Source: Candolleomyces eurysporus (Eukaryota > Basidiomycota > Agaricomycetes > Agaricales > Psathyrellaceae). Taken from it: DNA of 64,000 nt. Below, piece after piece: positions 34,712 to 45,949 of the stretch. The notes beneath the pieces are model-generated. The model had not been told where the DNA came from. It did no database searches and saw only the letters and a program-made list of their open reading frames with translations. Within the stretch, counting starts at the first letter, position 1. Each line of letters begins with the position of its first letter. The position numbers and the translations under genes were made by a program. The stretch is taken from positions 62,001 to 126,000 of the forward strand of contig JANBPK010000817.1 in the NCBI GenBank assembly GCA_027579435.1, written 5' to 3'.

Positions 34712-35796
34712 CTAAACCTTTCCAACAACCATGCCTGCCCGTTGGAAGAAGGCGAACCAACTGTTCTTCGCAACAGCGCCTCCCCACAGCCTGCGTTGCA
34801 TCGAAGCTGCCAAAGATCCTGGAAATTGCATGGTCAGCCTCAATGAGCTGTGTCCCTATAACCATTACTAGAAGTATACCTTTGACTGGGCCCGTCGGAC
34901 CAAAACCAAAGACGGATAGAATAGGACGGAGGATAAACGACTCTGGAATAATGAAGCAGACCGCTGTAATTATAACGATTTCAACGCTCTCGGGATGCTT
35001 GTCGACAATATTGCCTTTACGTTGGGAATCAGCAATCTCCACCTTATTATAACAGTGAAGCTAACTTACCAGCGATGAGAAGTCCGTCTTGTACAGCCTT
35101 CTTGATGGGCGCAAAAATTCGGCGAGCTTCTTTCTCGGACAAACGATCAGACTCGGCGCATACGTCGACGAAAGCATCTTCCAAACGATCGAGACCCTCA
35201 GATATCATCTGGTTCCGATAGCGGGCTCTTTCGTCCATTTCATCTGGCAAAGGCTTGTCGAACTCTGTCTGGAGAACTTCAACGATGTTAGCGGCTTCCC
35301 GGGTTAGGTAGTCATGGACCACCAGCGGGTCGATGTCGTTCTCCACAAGCTCTCTTTCCAAGTCCTTGGCGTGCCCAACAATCTTGTTGATTTGCTCTTG
35401 GAACTGCTGAACCTGGCTGGTAATATCGGGGTGCTTGTCTGCCACGTCTTTCAACGCAGATTCAACAGTAGCTNTGCCCTTGTCTTTTGCATTGGAGATG
35501 ATGGTTTCAAATGGCAGGGACTGCGCATGCGCCCAGCCTATACTGATGACATCGACGGCCGCCTCAGAGGCGGGAAAGAATGCTTGGGGTGAGACTGTCC
35601 TCAGGGTTAGCCCATCCTAGTTTTCAAACCACCAGATTATGTCGTTTGACGTACATGGGGACGCTTAGGGCAATTGGGACCAGTCAGGTTGAGAATGATG
35701 AGGGTAGCGAAGTGGACACGAACCGGTGACGAAGAGGCACGTCCATGCCAACAGGACTGGCAGAAAGAAATAGTAATTTGCAGATAGCAATAGCAT
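34712..35796 (-). CDS. IFI6/ISG12-like secreted protein P1, intact (282 aa)
   Basis: First unit of a seven-copy array. Minus exons 35796-35724, 35663-35655, 35594-35070, 35014-34880 and 34818-34712 sum to 849 nt. Exon 1 is a signal peptide (MLLLSANYYFFLPVLLAWTC..). Exon 2 is a 9-nt micro-exon. Exon 3 is a charged helical region (KDVADKHPDI.., DLERELVENDIDPLVVHDYL, ARRIFAPIKKAVQDG). Exons 4-5 encode a hydrophobic tail with FILRPILSVFGFGPTGPVKG and SLAASMQ..LWGGAVAKNSWFA. This glycine/alanine pattern matches the interferon-induced 6-16 (ISG12/IFI6/IFI27) family, whose animal members are small hydrophobic mitochondrial or ER proteins affecting cell death. The fungal role is unknown. One N (35474) affects a single codon. 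Confidence 0.75.
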
Positions 35797-36406
35797 ACTA
35801 ACGGGCAAGCTTTGATTTGTCGGCAGTGATTGGAGTGGACCCTGAATGCTTCAAGATGAGCCAGTACCTGGCACAGGAAACGCAGAGTCGTATGCTGTAC
35901 ANGCGTGGGTACCGAGAATTGCGTAATTATCGAGTGCGTTCATAGGGCGACGGTCACCGGTCTACATCCGAATGGATGTCGAGTGGCTCCCTACGGAATT
36001 CAAAGTTTTTGATGGACTTCAAGTGAGTAGAGTCTGGAGGCCAATCTAAATACTCAAAGACTGGACAAATTTTCGGAATACAGCGTTGNAAAATGAATCT
36101 CAGCCTGAGTGTGATGTACATAGTCCTTCTCTAAGCATAGTTGCAGGTACGGATTTAATGTCCCGATTATGTTCGAGATTTTACGATGCTTGGATAGCTC
36201 GTTATCTCAGCTCTGGTGTGTTCTTAAGATATGCTCATGATCTATCCTACAAGCCTTCAAGCTCGAGTTGTTTACATTAGACCTCTGAGTTTCAGGAACT
36301 ACAACTGTTAGGAAAACAGGGCCAAAATACTCGCAAGTATGGCTCAACTTTCCCAACAACTCCCATAAAGTATGCCAGCCCATTGGAAGAAGGCGAAGTA
36401 ACTGCT

Positions 36407-37297
36407 CTACTCCGCAGCACCTCGACCGAAACCAAAGACTGATAGAATAGGACGAAGGATGAAAGATTCTGGCAGCATGTGGTAGACCACCATCATCATG
36501 AGTCTAGCGAGTTGGGGATGCTTCTCAACAAAATCGGCTTTGCGTTGGGAACTCAGCGAAATCTCCACTTTATTATGTAAAGCCAACATACCAACGATGA
36601 GAAGAACATTTCGTACTGAAGTCTTGAAAGGCGCGAAAATTCGGCGAACGTCTTGCTCGGACATATGACCAGACTTGACGCATATGTAGACGAAAGCGTC
36701 CTCCAAACGGTCGAAGAGGTAATCTATGATCTGTTTTCGATAGCAGGCCCTTTCGTCCTTTCCATCTGGCAGAGGCTTATCATGTTCTGTCCGGAAATTT
36801 TCAACGATGTTAGCGGCTTCNTGGGTCATGTGGTCACGGACCACCATCGGGTCGATGCTATTCTGCACAAGCTCGCTTTTTAAGTCCTTGGCGCGCTCGA
36901 CGATCTTGTTAAGCTGCTCCTGGAATTGCTGAACCTGGTCGGCGACTCTATCGGGGTACCGGCTCGCCACGTCTTTCAGCGTGGAGGCAGCTATAAATTT
37001 TCCCTTTTCCTTTGCACTGGATATGATGGCTTCAAACGGCAGGGACCGCGACCAACCAGCGCTGACAGCATCCAGGGCATCCTTTGGCGCGAGAAAGAGA
37101 GCCCGCGATGTTAGCCCAGGTTTCAATCCACAGAATGGTGTCATTCGATGTACAAGGTGTGGACGCTAAGGGAAATTGGGACCAGTCAGATGAGTAATGA
37201 GTAGAGTAGTGAGGTGGGCACGAACTAGCGACGCAGAGGCACGTCCATGCCAGCAGGAGTGGCGCCGGAAGAGATGGTTTGCAGATAGCACTCGCAT
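36407..37297 (-). pseudogene. IFI6-like array unit P2, damaged
   Basis: Second unit of the array. The helical exon is intact (KDVASRYPDRVADQ, ARKFAP-type block) and reads through intron 3, which here is 57 nt without stops. The end is broken: after FILRPILSVFGFG the sequence jumps from exon 4 into exon 5 (GRGAAE and stop at 36407), losing the GPVKGS..AA segment and intron 4. At the 5' end the signal-peptide exon has a two-base insertion (ggcgccgg where P3 has ggcagg) that shifts its frame, and the micro-exon donor is altered. It is probably a pseudogene, or at best a truncated intracellular protein. One N at 36821. Confidence 0.65.
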
Positions 37298-37872
37298 CAA
37301 GGGCAAATGAGTTGAGCAGCGATGGGAGTGAACTCTGAACGCTTCAAGGTGAGCCAGTGCCTGGCAGCAGGGTGGGGAATGGACTCAGATGGAAGTAGTT
37401 CAAAGTTGAGGCTCAAAGTACACGTGGGAGGTGCATTCTTATGCAACTCTCGATATGTACCCACATTTGTACAGATGCGTCTCAGCCCTCCGTTGTAATT
37501 TGGGGTTTTCGATAGATTTCTGGTGAATATCTATCCGGAGACCAATCCTGATGCTCAAAGACTAAAGAATCCTTCAGAGAGACGGTATTGCAAAATGAAT
37601 CTCAGTCCAAATGTGATGCACGTGAGTACACAGTCCTTTAGGCATACTGCAGGGAGTGGTTTTACGTCCCCGGCGATGATGTTCTAGATTTTACGATGCT
37701 TGGATGCCTCGTCGTTTTATTTCTTGTGTGTTGTTAAGATATATACATGATCTAACTTGCAAGCGTTCGAACTCGAGTTGTTCACGCCTAGGTTTCAGGA
37801 AATATGACTGCTTGAGAAACAAAGCGAAATACTTGGGAGTGTAGCAAAACTTTTGTATCAGCTCCCATGATT

Positions 37873-38810
37873 TCACCTGGCGGTTCTGGACGGCCGTGTG
37901 CTAGCCTGTTGGAAGAATGCAAACCAGCTGTTCTTCGGAATGGTGCCTCCCTGGAAACTCCTTTGCATCCGGGCTGCGTAAGATCCTAGAAATTGTATAA
38001 TCAGCCTCAATGAACCGTGTCCCAATCACGACTGATACAAGTGTACCTTTGACTGTGCCTGCCGGACTGAACCCAAGGAATGACAGAATAGGACAAAGGA
38101 TGAAAAACTCTGGAAGATGATAGCAGACTACCGCAATGAGCATGAATGATGTAGCGAGCTTGGGATATTTGTTGACAAGATCGCCTTTGCGTTGGGAATT
38201 AGCCAAATCTCCACTTTATTATTATTATTATGTCCAGCTAACATACCAACGATGAAAAGAACCGTCCGTATAACATACTTGAAAGGCGCAAAAATTTGGC
38301 GAGCGACTTGCTTGGACATAAGACCGGACTTGATGCATATGTAGACGAAAGCATTTTCCAGAGGATCGAGAAGGCCATCTATAATCCCCTAATTCCGAGA
38401 GCGGGCACTCTCGTCCTTTTCATCTGGCAAAGGCTTGTCAAGTTCTGTCCGGAAAATTTCAACGATGTTAGCAGCTTCCCAGGTCATATAGTTATGGACC
38501 ATCATAGGGTCGATGCTGTTCTTCACAAGCTCTCTTTTGAAGTCCTTGGCGTGCTCAACGATCTTGTCAAGCTGCTCTTGGAATTGGTGAGCCTGCTCGG
38601 CTATATCGGGGTACCGGTTCGCCACGTCTTTCAACGTGGAGGCAGGTATAATTTTTCGCTTTTCCTTTGCAGTGGATGCTAAGGGCAATTAGGACAAGTC
38701 AGATAAATCATGACAATTGTAGCGAGGTGGGTATACAAACCAGTGACGCAGAGGCATGTCCATGCCAGCAGGAGTGGCAGGAAGAGATGGTTTGCAGATA
38801 GCAATCGCAT
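37873..38810 (-). pseudogene. IFI6-like array unit P3, nonsense mutation
   Basis: Third unit, subtype with a fused second exon. Exon 1 (38810-38741) encodes an intact signal peptide (MRLLSANHLFLPLLLAWTC..). The fused exon (38678-38247) starts ASTAKEKRK and is closely related to P5. At the position where P5 reads R-N-P-G-I-I-D, P3 has AAT TAG, an in-frame stop. The downstream exons still encode a recognisable IFI6-like tail (GSYAARMQRSFQGG, NSWFAFFQQ) to a TGA at 37873-37875. Intron 3 holds a (TTA)n microsatellite near 38220. Probably a recent pseudogene. Confidence 0.65.
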
Positions 38811-39561
38811 AGAGGGCGAGTGAATTGTCGGCAGTGATACGAGTGGACTCTGAATGCTTCAAGTTGAGCCAGTACCTAGCGGCAGGGCGGAGGATGGACT
38901 CAGATGGAAGCAATTCAAAGCTGGGACTCAAAGCCGCCCAGAAGATTTGTTTTATACAATCTTCGGTACCCACACTTGTACGGCACAAGATGCGCTCATC
39001 CGAAAAGTTGTCATGCCGAGGTGGGTCATTTACAGCTATCTGCAAAATCGTAGACGTTTTCCTTTTTTTTCTGGTGTGCGCTCTTCCTATATAAGATACC
39101 ACATTTAGTCTAACGAAGGCGGGCCTTGGAGCTCTTGGTATGGAAACTAAGTGGTGGTTTGCGTTCCTCTTAGCAACGGTTCACTTACCCCAGCGTCGGG
39201 CATCTTACATAGGAGAATATTAACCATCATCGTCATGGGTGGAGGAAAAGTCAACCTCCAAACTCAACCACCACAGCGGGATCATGGCATCATGTAGTCA
39301 TTTTTGGTTGCTTACTCAGAAAGGGCGCGCAGCCAGAAAAAATGGAAAACGTCTACGATTTTGCAGACAGCTGTAAAGTTTCTGATGAATTTCAAGTGAG
39401 TATCCGCGCGGAGTGCCATTTCCGAGGGTACGTAATGCAGGGAATGGATTCAACGTCCCGATCATGTTCACTTCGAGCTCAGGTGGTTCATATCAGAACT
39501 GAAATTTTGGGACTACGACTGCTAGGAGAAATGTGACAGGGCCAGATTCCTGCACGTATGT

Positions 39562-40615
39562 CTAAACCTTCCCAACAGCTTTCATGGCTGTCCGTTGGAA
39601 GAATGCAAACCAACTGCCCTTTGCAACAGCACCTCCCCGGAATTTGCTTTGCATCCAAGCTGCCCAAGAACCTGGAAATCGCATCAACCTCAACGAACCA
39701 TATGCATGTAACACGAGTGATGAGAGTATACCTTTGACTGGGCCCACAGGACCAAAACCAAAGATGGATAGAATCGGACGGAGGATGAACGACTCTGGGA
39801 TAAGGAAGGAGACGGCCGTAACAATAACAACTTCAGCGAGCTCGGGATGCTTGTCGACAAAATCACCTTTACATCAGGAATTAGCCAAATATCCGATTTA
39901 TTATAATGGTCAAAGCTCACATACCAATGATGAAAAGTCCATCTTGTATAGCCTTCTTAACAGGCGCAAAAATACGGCGAGCATCTTGCTCGGATAGATG
40001 AGCAGACTGGACGCATATGAAGACGAAAGCGTCTTCCAAATGATCGAGGGCCTTGGATATCATCTGGTTCCGGTAGTGGGCCTTTTCCTCCAGTTCATCT
40101 GGCGAAGGAGACTCTGTCCGGAGGGTTTCAGCGATGCTAAAGGCTTCTTGGGTCAAGTAGTCATGGACCACTGCCGGGTCGATGTTGTTCTCCACAAGCT
40201 CTCTTTTCAAGTCCTTGGCGTATTCAACAATCTTGTTGACCTGGTCGGTGATACCGGCGTACTGGTTCACCGCGTCTTTCAACACGGAGGCAGCTATAAC
40301 TTCTCCCTTTTCCTTTGCACTGGAGAGGATGACTTCAAATGACAGAGACCGCGACAACTTGGCACCGGCAACATCCAGGGCGGCCCTGGGCACGGGAACG
40401 GGCTCTCGGGCTGAAACTATACTCGATGTTAGCCCATCCTAGGTTGCAGCCCATAGAATAGCATCGTTCGACGTACATGGGGACGCTAAAGGCGATTGGG
40501 ACCAATCAGATAAAAAATGATGAGAGTAGCGAGGTGGGCACGAACCGGTGGCAAAGAGGCATGTCCATGCCAGCAAGAGTGGCAAAAAGAAATGGCTTGC
40601 AGACAGCAATCGCAT
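39562..40615 (-). CDS. IFI6/ISG12-like secreted protein P4, intact (271 aa)
   Basis: Fourth array unit and the clearest intact one. Minus exons 40615-40546, 40485-40477, 40416-39925, 39866-39732 and 39671-39562 join to 816 nt in frame. The signal peptide is MRLLSASHFFLPLLLAWTCL. The 9-nt micro-exon supplies part of A-S-P-F. Exon 3 gives the helical charged region (LKRELVENNIDPAVVHDYL, ARRIFAPVKKAIQDGLFIIG). The tail reads FGFGPVGPVKGSWAAWMQ and then FRGGAVAKGSWFAFFQRTAMK, the best ISG12-family match in the array: Gly-rich turn, GS-x-AA-x-x-Q-S, GG-A-V-A-x-GS-x-x-A. Predicted to enter the secretory pathway with a hydrophobic C-terminal region. Role unknown. Confidence 0.8.
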
Positions 40616-41296
40616 TATGGGCAAACTTTGAATTGCGGACGGCAATGGGAGTGGACTCTGAATGCTTCAAGGTGAGCCAGTACGTCAGGGGCGGGGAATG
40701 GCCTCAGATGGAAGCAGTTCAAAGCTAAGACCCGAAAACACATATAATCATATTATAATGTGTGCTTTTATGCATACCCACGCTGAGTACTAACGATACG
40801 ATGCGTTCGTGTCGGGTCGGGCTCAACCCCATTCGGAGAATTTTTCGTGATTGTCCGTCCGTTCGGAGGCCGATCTTGGTGCTCAGAGACTATGAAGTTG
40901 TCATGTCCGACATAATTTAGAGTTTCTGATGAATTTCGAGTGAGTATCCGCGCGGAGGCCGATCCTGATGCTCAGACTAGACAAACTTTCGGAGGACAGC
41001 GTTGCAAAATGAATTTTAACCCGAGTGCCGAATGGTACGTAGTGCATAGAGTGGACGGTTAATGTTCACTTCGAGCGAGCAACGTCCCGATCATGTTCAC
41101 TTCCAGCGAGCTCAGGTGGTTCACATCAAAACTTGAAATTTGTGCCATGTTTTTGGAATGTACTCGTGATCTATCCTACAGCACAAGTATTCGAGGTCGA
41201 GTTGTTTACGTCAGACCTCTGAGTTTCAGGAAACACGACTGCTTAGGAAACAGGGCCAAAGTACTTGGAAGTACAGCTAAACCTTCCCAACAGCTC

Positions 41297-42207
41297 TCAT
41301 GAATCCATGGCAGTCTTTTGGAAGAAGGAAAACCAACTCTTCTTCGGAGGAACACCTCCCCGGTAACTCCTTTGCATCCGAGTTGCATAAGATCCTGGAA
41401 ATTGCATAATCAGCCTCAATGAACCGTGTCGCGATCGCGACAATAAAAGTATACCTTTGACTGGGCCTGTCCGACTGAAACCAAGGACTGATAGAATAGG
41501 ACGAAGGATGGGTAATCCTGGAAGAATGCAGCAGACTACTGCAATGAGCATGAATGATGTGGCGAACTTGGGATGTTTGTTGACAAGATTGCCTTTGCGT
41601 TGGAAATTAGCCAAATCTCCACTTTACTATATAAAACTCACATACCGACGATGAAAAGAACAGTCCGTATAACATATTTGAAAGGCGCAAAAATCCGGCG
41701 AGCGACTTGCTCAGACATAAGATCGGACTTGACGCCTATGTAGACGAAAGCATTTTCCAGAGTATCGAGAAGGTCATCTATGATCCCCGGGTTCCGAGAG
41801 CGGGCCCTCTCGTCCTTTCCATCTGGCACAGGCTTTTCAAGTTCTTCCCGGAAAATTTCAACGATGTTAGCGGCCTCCCAGGTCATATAGTCATGGACGG
41901 TCATAGGCTCGATGTTGTTCTTCACAAGCTCTCTTTTGAAGTTCTTGGCGTGCTCAACGATCTTGTTAAGCTGTTCTTGGAATTGCTGAGCCTGGTCGGC
42001 TATATCGGGGTACCGGTTCGCCACATCTTTCAATGTGGAGGCAGGTATGATTTTCGCCTTTTCTTTCGAAGTGGATGCTAAGGGCAATTGGGACAAGTCA
42101 GATAAATAATGACAAGAGCAGCGAGGTGGGCACAAACCAGTGACGCAGAGGCATGTCCATGCCAGCAGGAGTGGCAGAAAGAAATGGTTTGCAGATAGCA
42201 ATCGCAT
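41297..42207 (-). CDS. IFI6/ISG12-like secreted protein P5, short subtype, intact (245 aa)
   Basis: Fifth unit. Minus exons 42207-42138, 42077-41646, 41592-41455 and 41394-41297 give 738 nt in frame. The signal peptide (MRLLSANHFFLPLLLAWTCL) is followed directly by ASTSKEKAK. The micro-exon, its following intron and the first about 30 residues of exon 3 seen in P1, P4 and P6 are deleted, so the micro-exon is joined to the AKEKG region. The helical region is complete (KRELVKNNIEPMTVHDYM). The tail keeps LGFSRTGPVKGSYATRMQ and a GG-V-P-P-K-KSWFS version of the motif, ending MDS. It shares the deletion with P3 only. Confidence 0.75.
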
Positions 42208-42491
42208 CGAGGGCAAATAGATTACGGGGAGTGATGCGAGTGGACTCTGAATGCTTCAAGGTGAGCCAGTACCTGGCGGCAGGGCGGGATGGACTCAGGT
42301 GGAAGCAGTTTAAAGTTGAGACTCAAAGACGCCCAGAAGGTTTGTTTTATGCATCCCTCGCTACCCACGCTTAATCGCCACACGATGCGTTCACCTGAAA
42401 GGTTGTCATGTCGAGGTGGCTCACCCACATAATTCAAGGTTATTGATGGATTTCAGTGACTATCCGTCGCGAGGCCGATCCTGATGCTTAA

Positions 42492-42882
42492 AGACTAGAC
42501 AGAATAGCTCCGGTAATCTCAACGGTCGTAGACGCGTAGGAGAGAAGGAGGAAACAAAGATACATGTGGGACGTGCTTTGCCTAGGCAAACGGCCCGGAA
42601 TGCCCCAAGGCCAGCCGGTGCTAGAGAAGCAAGCCAGCTTAGCCGTGCGAAAGGCGCTGGATAGCGGACGAGTGTGGTGGGCGTCGAAAAAACCCGAAAT
42701 AAGGGCTAGACTGAGCCCAGCGTGCAAGAGAGACGAGAGTCGATGAAAAGAAAGTTTTCGTTGACCAGAGAAGGGACGCGTGGTTTGATCACCTCAGGTG
42801 ACCAAACAAGCGGACCAAACGCCTGGATCGCTCGCGCTAGTGCTTATCTTGTCATGCGTTCTCCACACATCTACCAACAGAC
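42492..42882. mobile_element. About 390-bp insertion between array units P5 and P6
   Basis: In the matching spacer near 40975 the sequence reads ctagacaaactttcgg, while here ctagac is followed by about 390 unrelated bases before agactttcgg resumes. The insert is GC-richer and absent from the other spacers. A short AGAC-like duplication may flank it. No clear terminal inverted repeats or LTR ends are visible, so its class is unknown. Confidence 0.45.
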
Positions 42883-43081
42883 TTTCGGAAGACAGCGTTG
42901 CAAAATGGATCTTGGCCTGAGTGCGATTTCCGTGAGTACATGGACCTTCCCTAAACGTAGTGCAGGGAATGGATTCAACGTCTCATTATGTTTTTTTGAG
43001 CTCAGGTGGTTTACATCAAAACTGAAATTTTGGAACGAGTCCGACAGCTAAATCGTAACGGCCAAATTCCTGCACGTATGT

Positions 43082-44160
43082 CTAAATTTTCACAACAACC
43101 TTCATAGCTGCCCGTTGGAAGTAGGCGAACCAACTGCTCTTCGCAACAGCGCCTCCCCAAAATCTGCTTTGGAACCAAGCAGCCAAAGACCCTGGAAATT
43201 GCATGATCAGCCTCGACGAACCATGTCCCAAACACGGTTGATGGAAGTATACCTTTGAGTGGGCCTGCCGGACCGAAACCAAAGACAAATAGAATCGGAC
43301 GGAGAATGAACGACTCTGGAATAAGGAAGCAGACCGCCGAAATGACAATGACTTCAGTGAGCTCGGGATGCTTGTCGACGAAATCGCCTTTACATTAGGA
43401 ATCAGCCTCATCTCCAGTTTATTATAACAGTAAAAACTAACATACCAACGATGAAAAAGTCCATCTTGTATAGCCTTCTTAACAGGCGCGAAAATTCGGC
43501 GAGCGTCTTCTTCAGACAGATGACCCGACTGGACGCATATGTAGACAAAAGCGTATTCCAAATGATCGAGGGCCTTAGCTATCATCTGGTTCCGGTAGCG
43601 AGCCCTTTCCACCAGTTCATCTGGCAAAGGCTTGTTAAATTCTGCCTTGAGGTTTTCAACGATGTTAGCGGCTTCTCGGCTTATGTAGTCGTGAACCAGC
43701 GTTGGGTCGATGTTGAGCTTCACAAGCTCTCTTTTCATGCCCTCGGCGTATTCAACGATCTTGCTGAAATGCCCTTGGAAATTCTGGACCTGGTCGGCGA
43801 GATCGGGGTGCTGGTTCGCCACGTCTTTCAACACGGAGGCAGCTATAGCTTCTCCCTTTACCTTTGCAATGTGAATGGCTTTAAATGATAGCGACCGTGA
43901 CCACTTGGCGCTGACAACGTCTAGAGCAGCCTCGGGCACGGGCACGGGCGCTCGGGCTGAAACTACACTCAATGTTAGCCCATCCTAGTGTCAACCGATA
44001 GAATTGTGTCGTTCGACGTACATGGGGAGGCTAAAGGCAATTTGGACCAGTCAGATAAATAATGATGAGAGTAGCGAGGTGGGCACGAACCGGTGACGCA
44101 GAGGCATGCCCATACCAGCAGGAGTGGCAGGAGGAGATGACTTGCAGATGGCAATCGCAT
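43082..44160 (-). pseudogene. IFI6-like array unit P6, one-base frameshift
   Basis: Sixth unit, long subtype. The signal-peptide exon (44160-44091, MRLPSASHLLLPLLLVWACL), the 9-nt micro-exon (44030-44022) and exon 3 (from 43962) are well conserved. At the end of exon 3 the copy has an extra T (GGACTTTTTCATCG against GGACTTTTCATCA in P4), shifting the frame just before the splice donor. Exons 4-5 are otherwise intact and would encode FGFGPAGPLKGS and SLAAWFQ..FWGGAVAKSSWFA up to TAG at 43082-43084. The change is in a T homopolymer, so a sequencing error is possible; if so the gene is functional. Confidence 0.6.
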
Positions 44161-44620
44161 TAAGGGCAAACTTTGGATTGGTGGCAGCGATAAGGGTGGA
44201 CTCTGAATGCTTCAAGGTGAGCCAGTACCTGGCAGCAGGGACGGGGAGTGGACTCAGATGGAAGCAGTTCAAAGTTAAGACCCGAAAATACGCAGAAGGT
44301 GTGCTTTTATCCCGGTCCTCATGATGCGTTCATGCCGGGTCAACCCCAATTCGGAAATTTTGATGAATTTCCGGCGAGCATCAGTCCGGAGGCCGATCCT
44401 GATGCTCAAAGGCTGGACAAACTTTCTGCAAAATGAATCTTAGCCCGAGTGCGGTTTGAGTGAGTACATAGTAGTACATCCCTAACACAGTACAGAGAAT
44501 GGATATAACGTCCCGATTATGTTCGCATCCTTCGAGCTCAGGTGGCTCACATCAAAAACTAAAATTTTGGAACTACGACTGCTAGGAAAAAGTAACTGGG
44601 CCAAATTCCTGCACGTATGT

Positions 44621-45612
44621 CTAAAGTTTCGCAACAGCTTTCATAGCTGCCCTTTGAAAGTGGGCGAATGGGCTGCTCTTCGCAACGGCACCTCCCCAGA
44701 GTCTGCTTTGGATCCAGGCGGCCAAAGAACCTGGAGATCGCATAATCAGCGTCGATGAAATATGTCCCGAACACAATTGATGAAAGTATACCTTTGAGTG
44801 GGCTTGCAGGACTGAAACCAAAGACGAATAGAATCAGATGGAGGATGGATGACTGTGGAACAAGGAAGCAGACCGCCGAAATGACTTCAGTCAGCTCGGG
44901 ATGCTTGTCGACAAAATCGCCTTTACATTGGGAATTAGCCTCATCTCCAATCTATAATAACAGTCAAAGCTAACATACCAACGATGGAAAGTCCGTCTTG
45001 TATAGCCCTCTTGACAGGCGCGAAGATACGGCGAGCATCCTGCTCGGACAGATGACCAGACTGGACACATATGAAGACGAAAGCGTCTTCCAAACAATCG
45101 AGGGCCTTAGATATCATCTGGTTCCGATAGCGGGCCCTTTCCACCAGTTCATCTGGCAAAGGCTTGTCAAACTCTTTCCGGAGGGTTTCAACGATGTTAG
45201 CGGCTTCTCGGGTCAAGTAGTCATGGACCACCGTCGGGTCAATGTTGTTCTCCACAAGCTCTCTTTTCAAGTCCTTGGCATCTTCAATAATCTTGTTGAA
45301 ATGCCCCTGGAAATGCTGAACCTGGTCGGTGATGCCGGGGTACTGGTTCACCAGATCTTTCAACACGGAGGCAGCTGTAACTTCTCCGTTTTCCTTTGCA
45401 CTCGAGTTGATGGCTTCAAATAATAGCGACCGTGACCGCGACTCGATGTGAGCCCATCCTAGGTTTCAACCCATAGAATTGAGTCAGTCGACGTACATGA
45501 GGATGCTAACGGCAGTTGGGACCAGTCAGACAAGCAACGGTGAGAGTAGCGAGATGGGCACGAACGTGGCAAAAAGAAATGGATTGCGGATAGCAATGAT
45601 CGCATTAGGGGC
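44621..45612 (-). pseudogene. IFI6-like array unit P7, signal-peptide exon deleted
   Basis: Seventh unit. The helical region (KDLVNQYPGITDQ.., ELVENNIDPTVVHDYL) and the tail (GSLAAWIQ, LWGGAVAKSSPFA, stop at 44621-44623) are good. The 5' end is ruined. About 33 bp of the signal-peptide exon are missing between two copies of gtggcaaa, fusing gcacgaac to gtggcaaaaag. The start of exon 3 with its acceptor (ATAG|TTTCAGCCCGAG in P4) is also deleted. No secreted product can be made as in P4. Confidence 0.6.
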
Positions 45613-45949
45613 AAACTTTGAATTGCGGACAGCGATGGAAGTGGACTCTGAATGCTTCAAGGTGAGCCAGTATCTAGCGGGGGGGTAGAAAATGGGCTCA
45701 GATGGAAGCAGTTCAAAGAAGACCCGAAAACACGCAGAAGGTGTGTTCTTATGTATGCAATCACCGGTACCCAAGTCCTCTTTGCAAGAACTCCGGAGGT
45801 TCCTGTTGGTAGGAGGATTTCGGCGAAGGAACTTAAGAGGTGGCCGGGAAACTTGAGCGAAAGCCCCGTTATGGTAGTGCTGTGCAGCCACAGTGACTCG
45901 GCGCGCCACCCACGCACGGACAGTTGACACGTCCATTAAATGGCGCGAG

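Noticed and set aside
38218..38232. (TTA)n microsatellite considered as a separate feature
   Set aside because: Very short and inside an intron of unit P3; mentioned there only.
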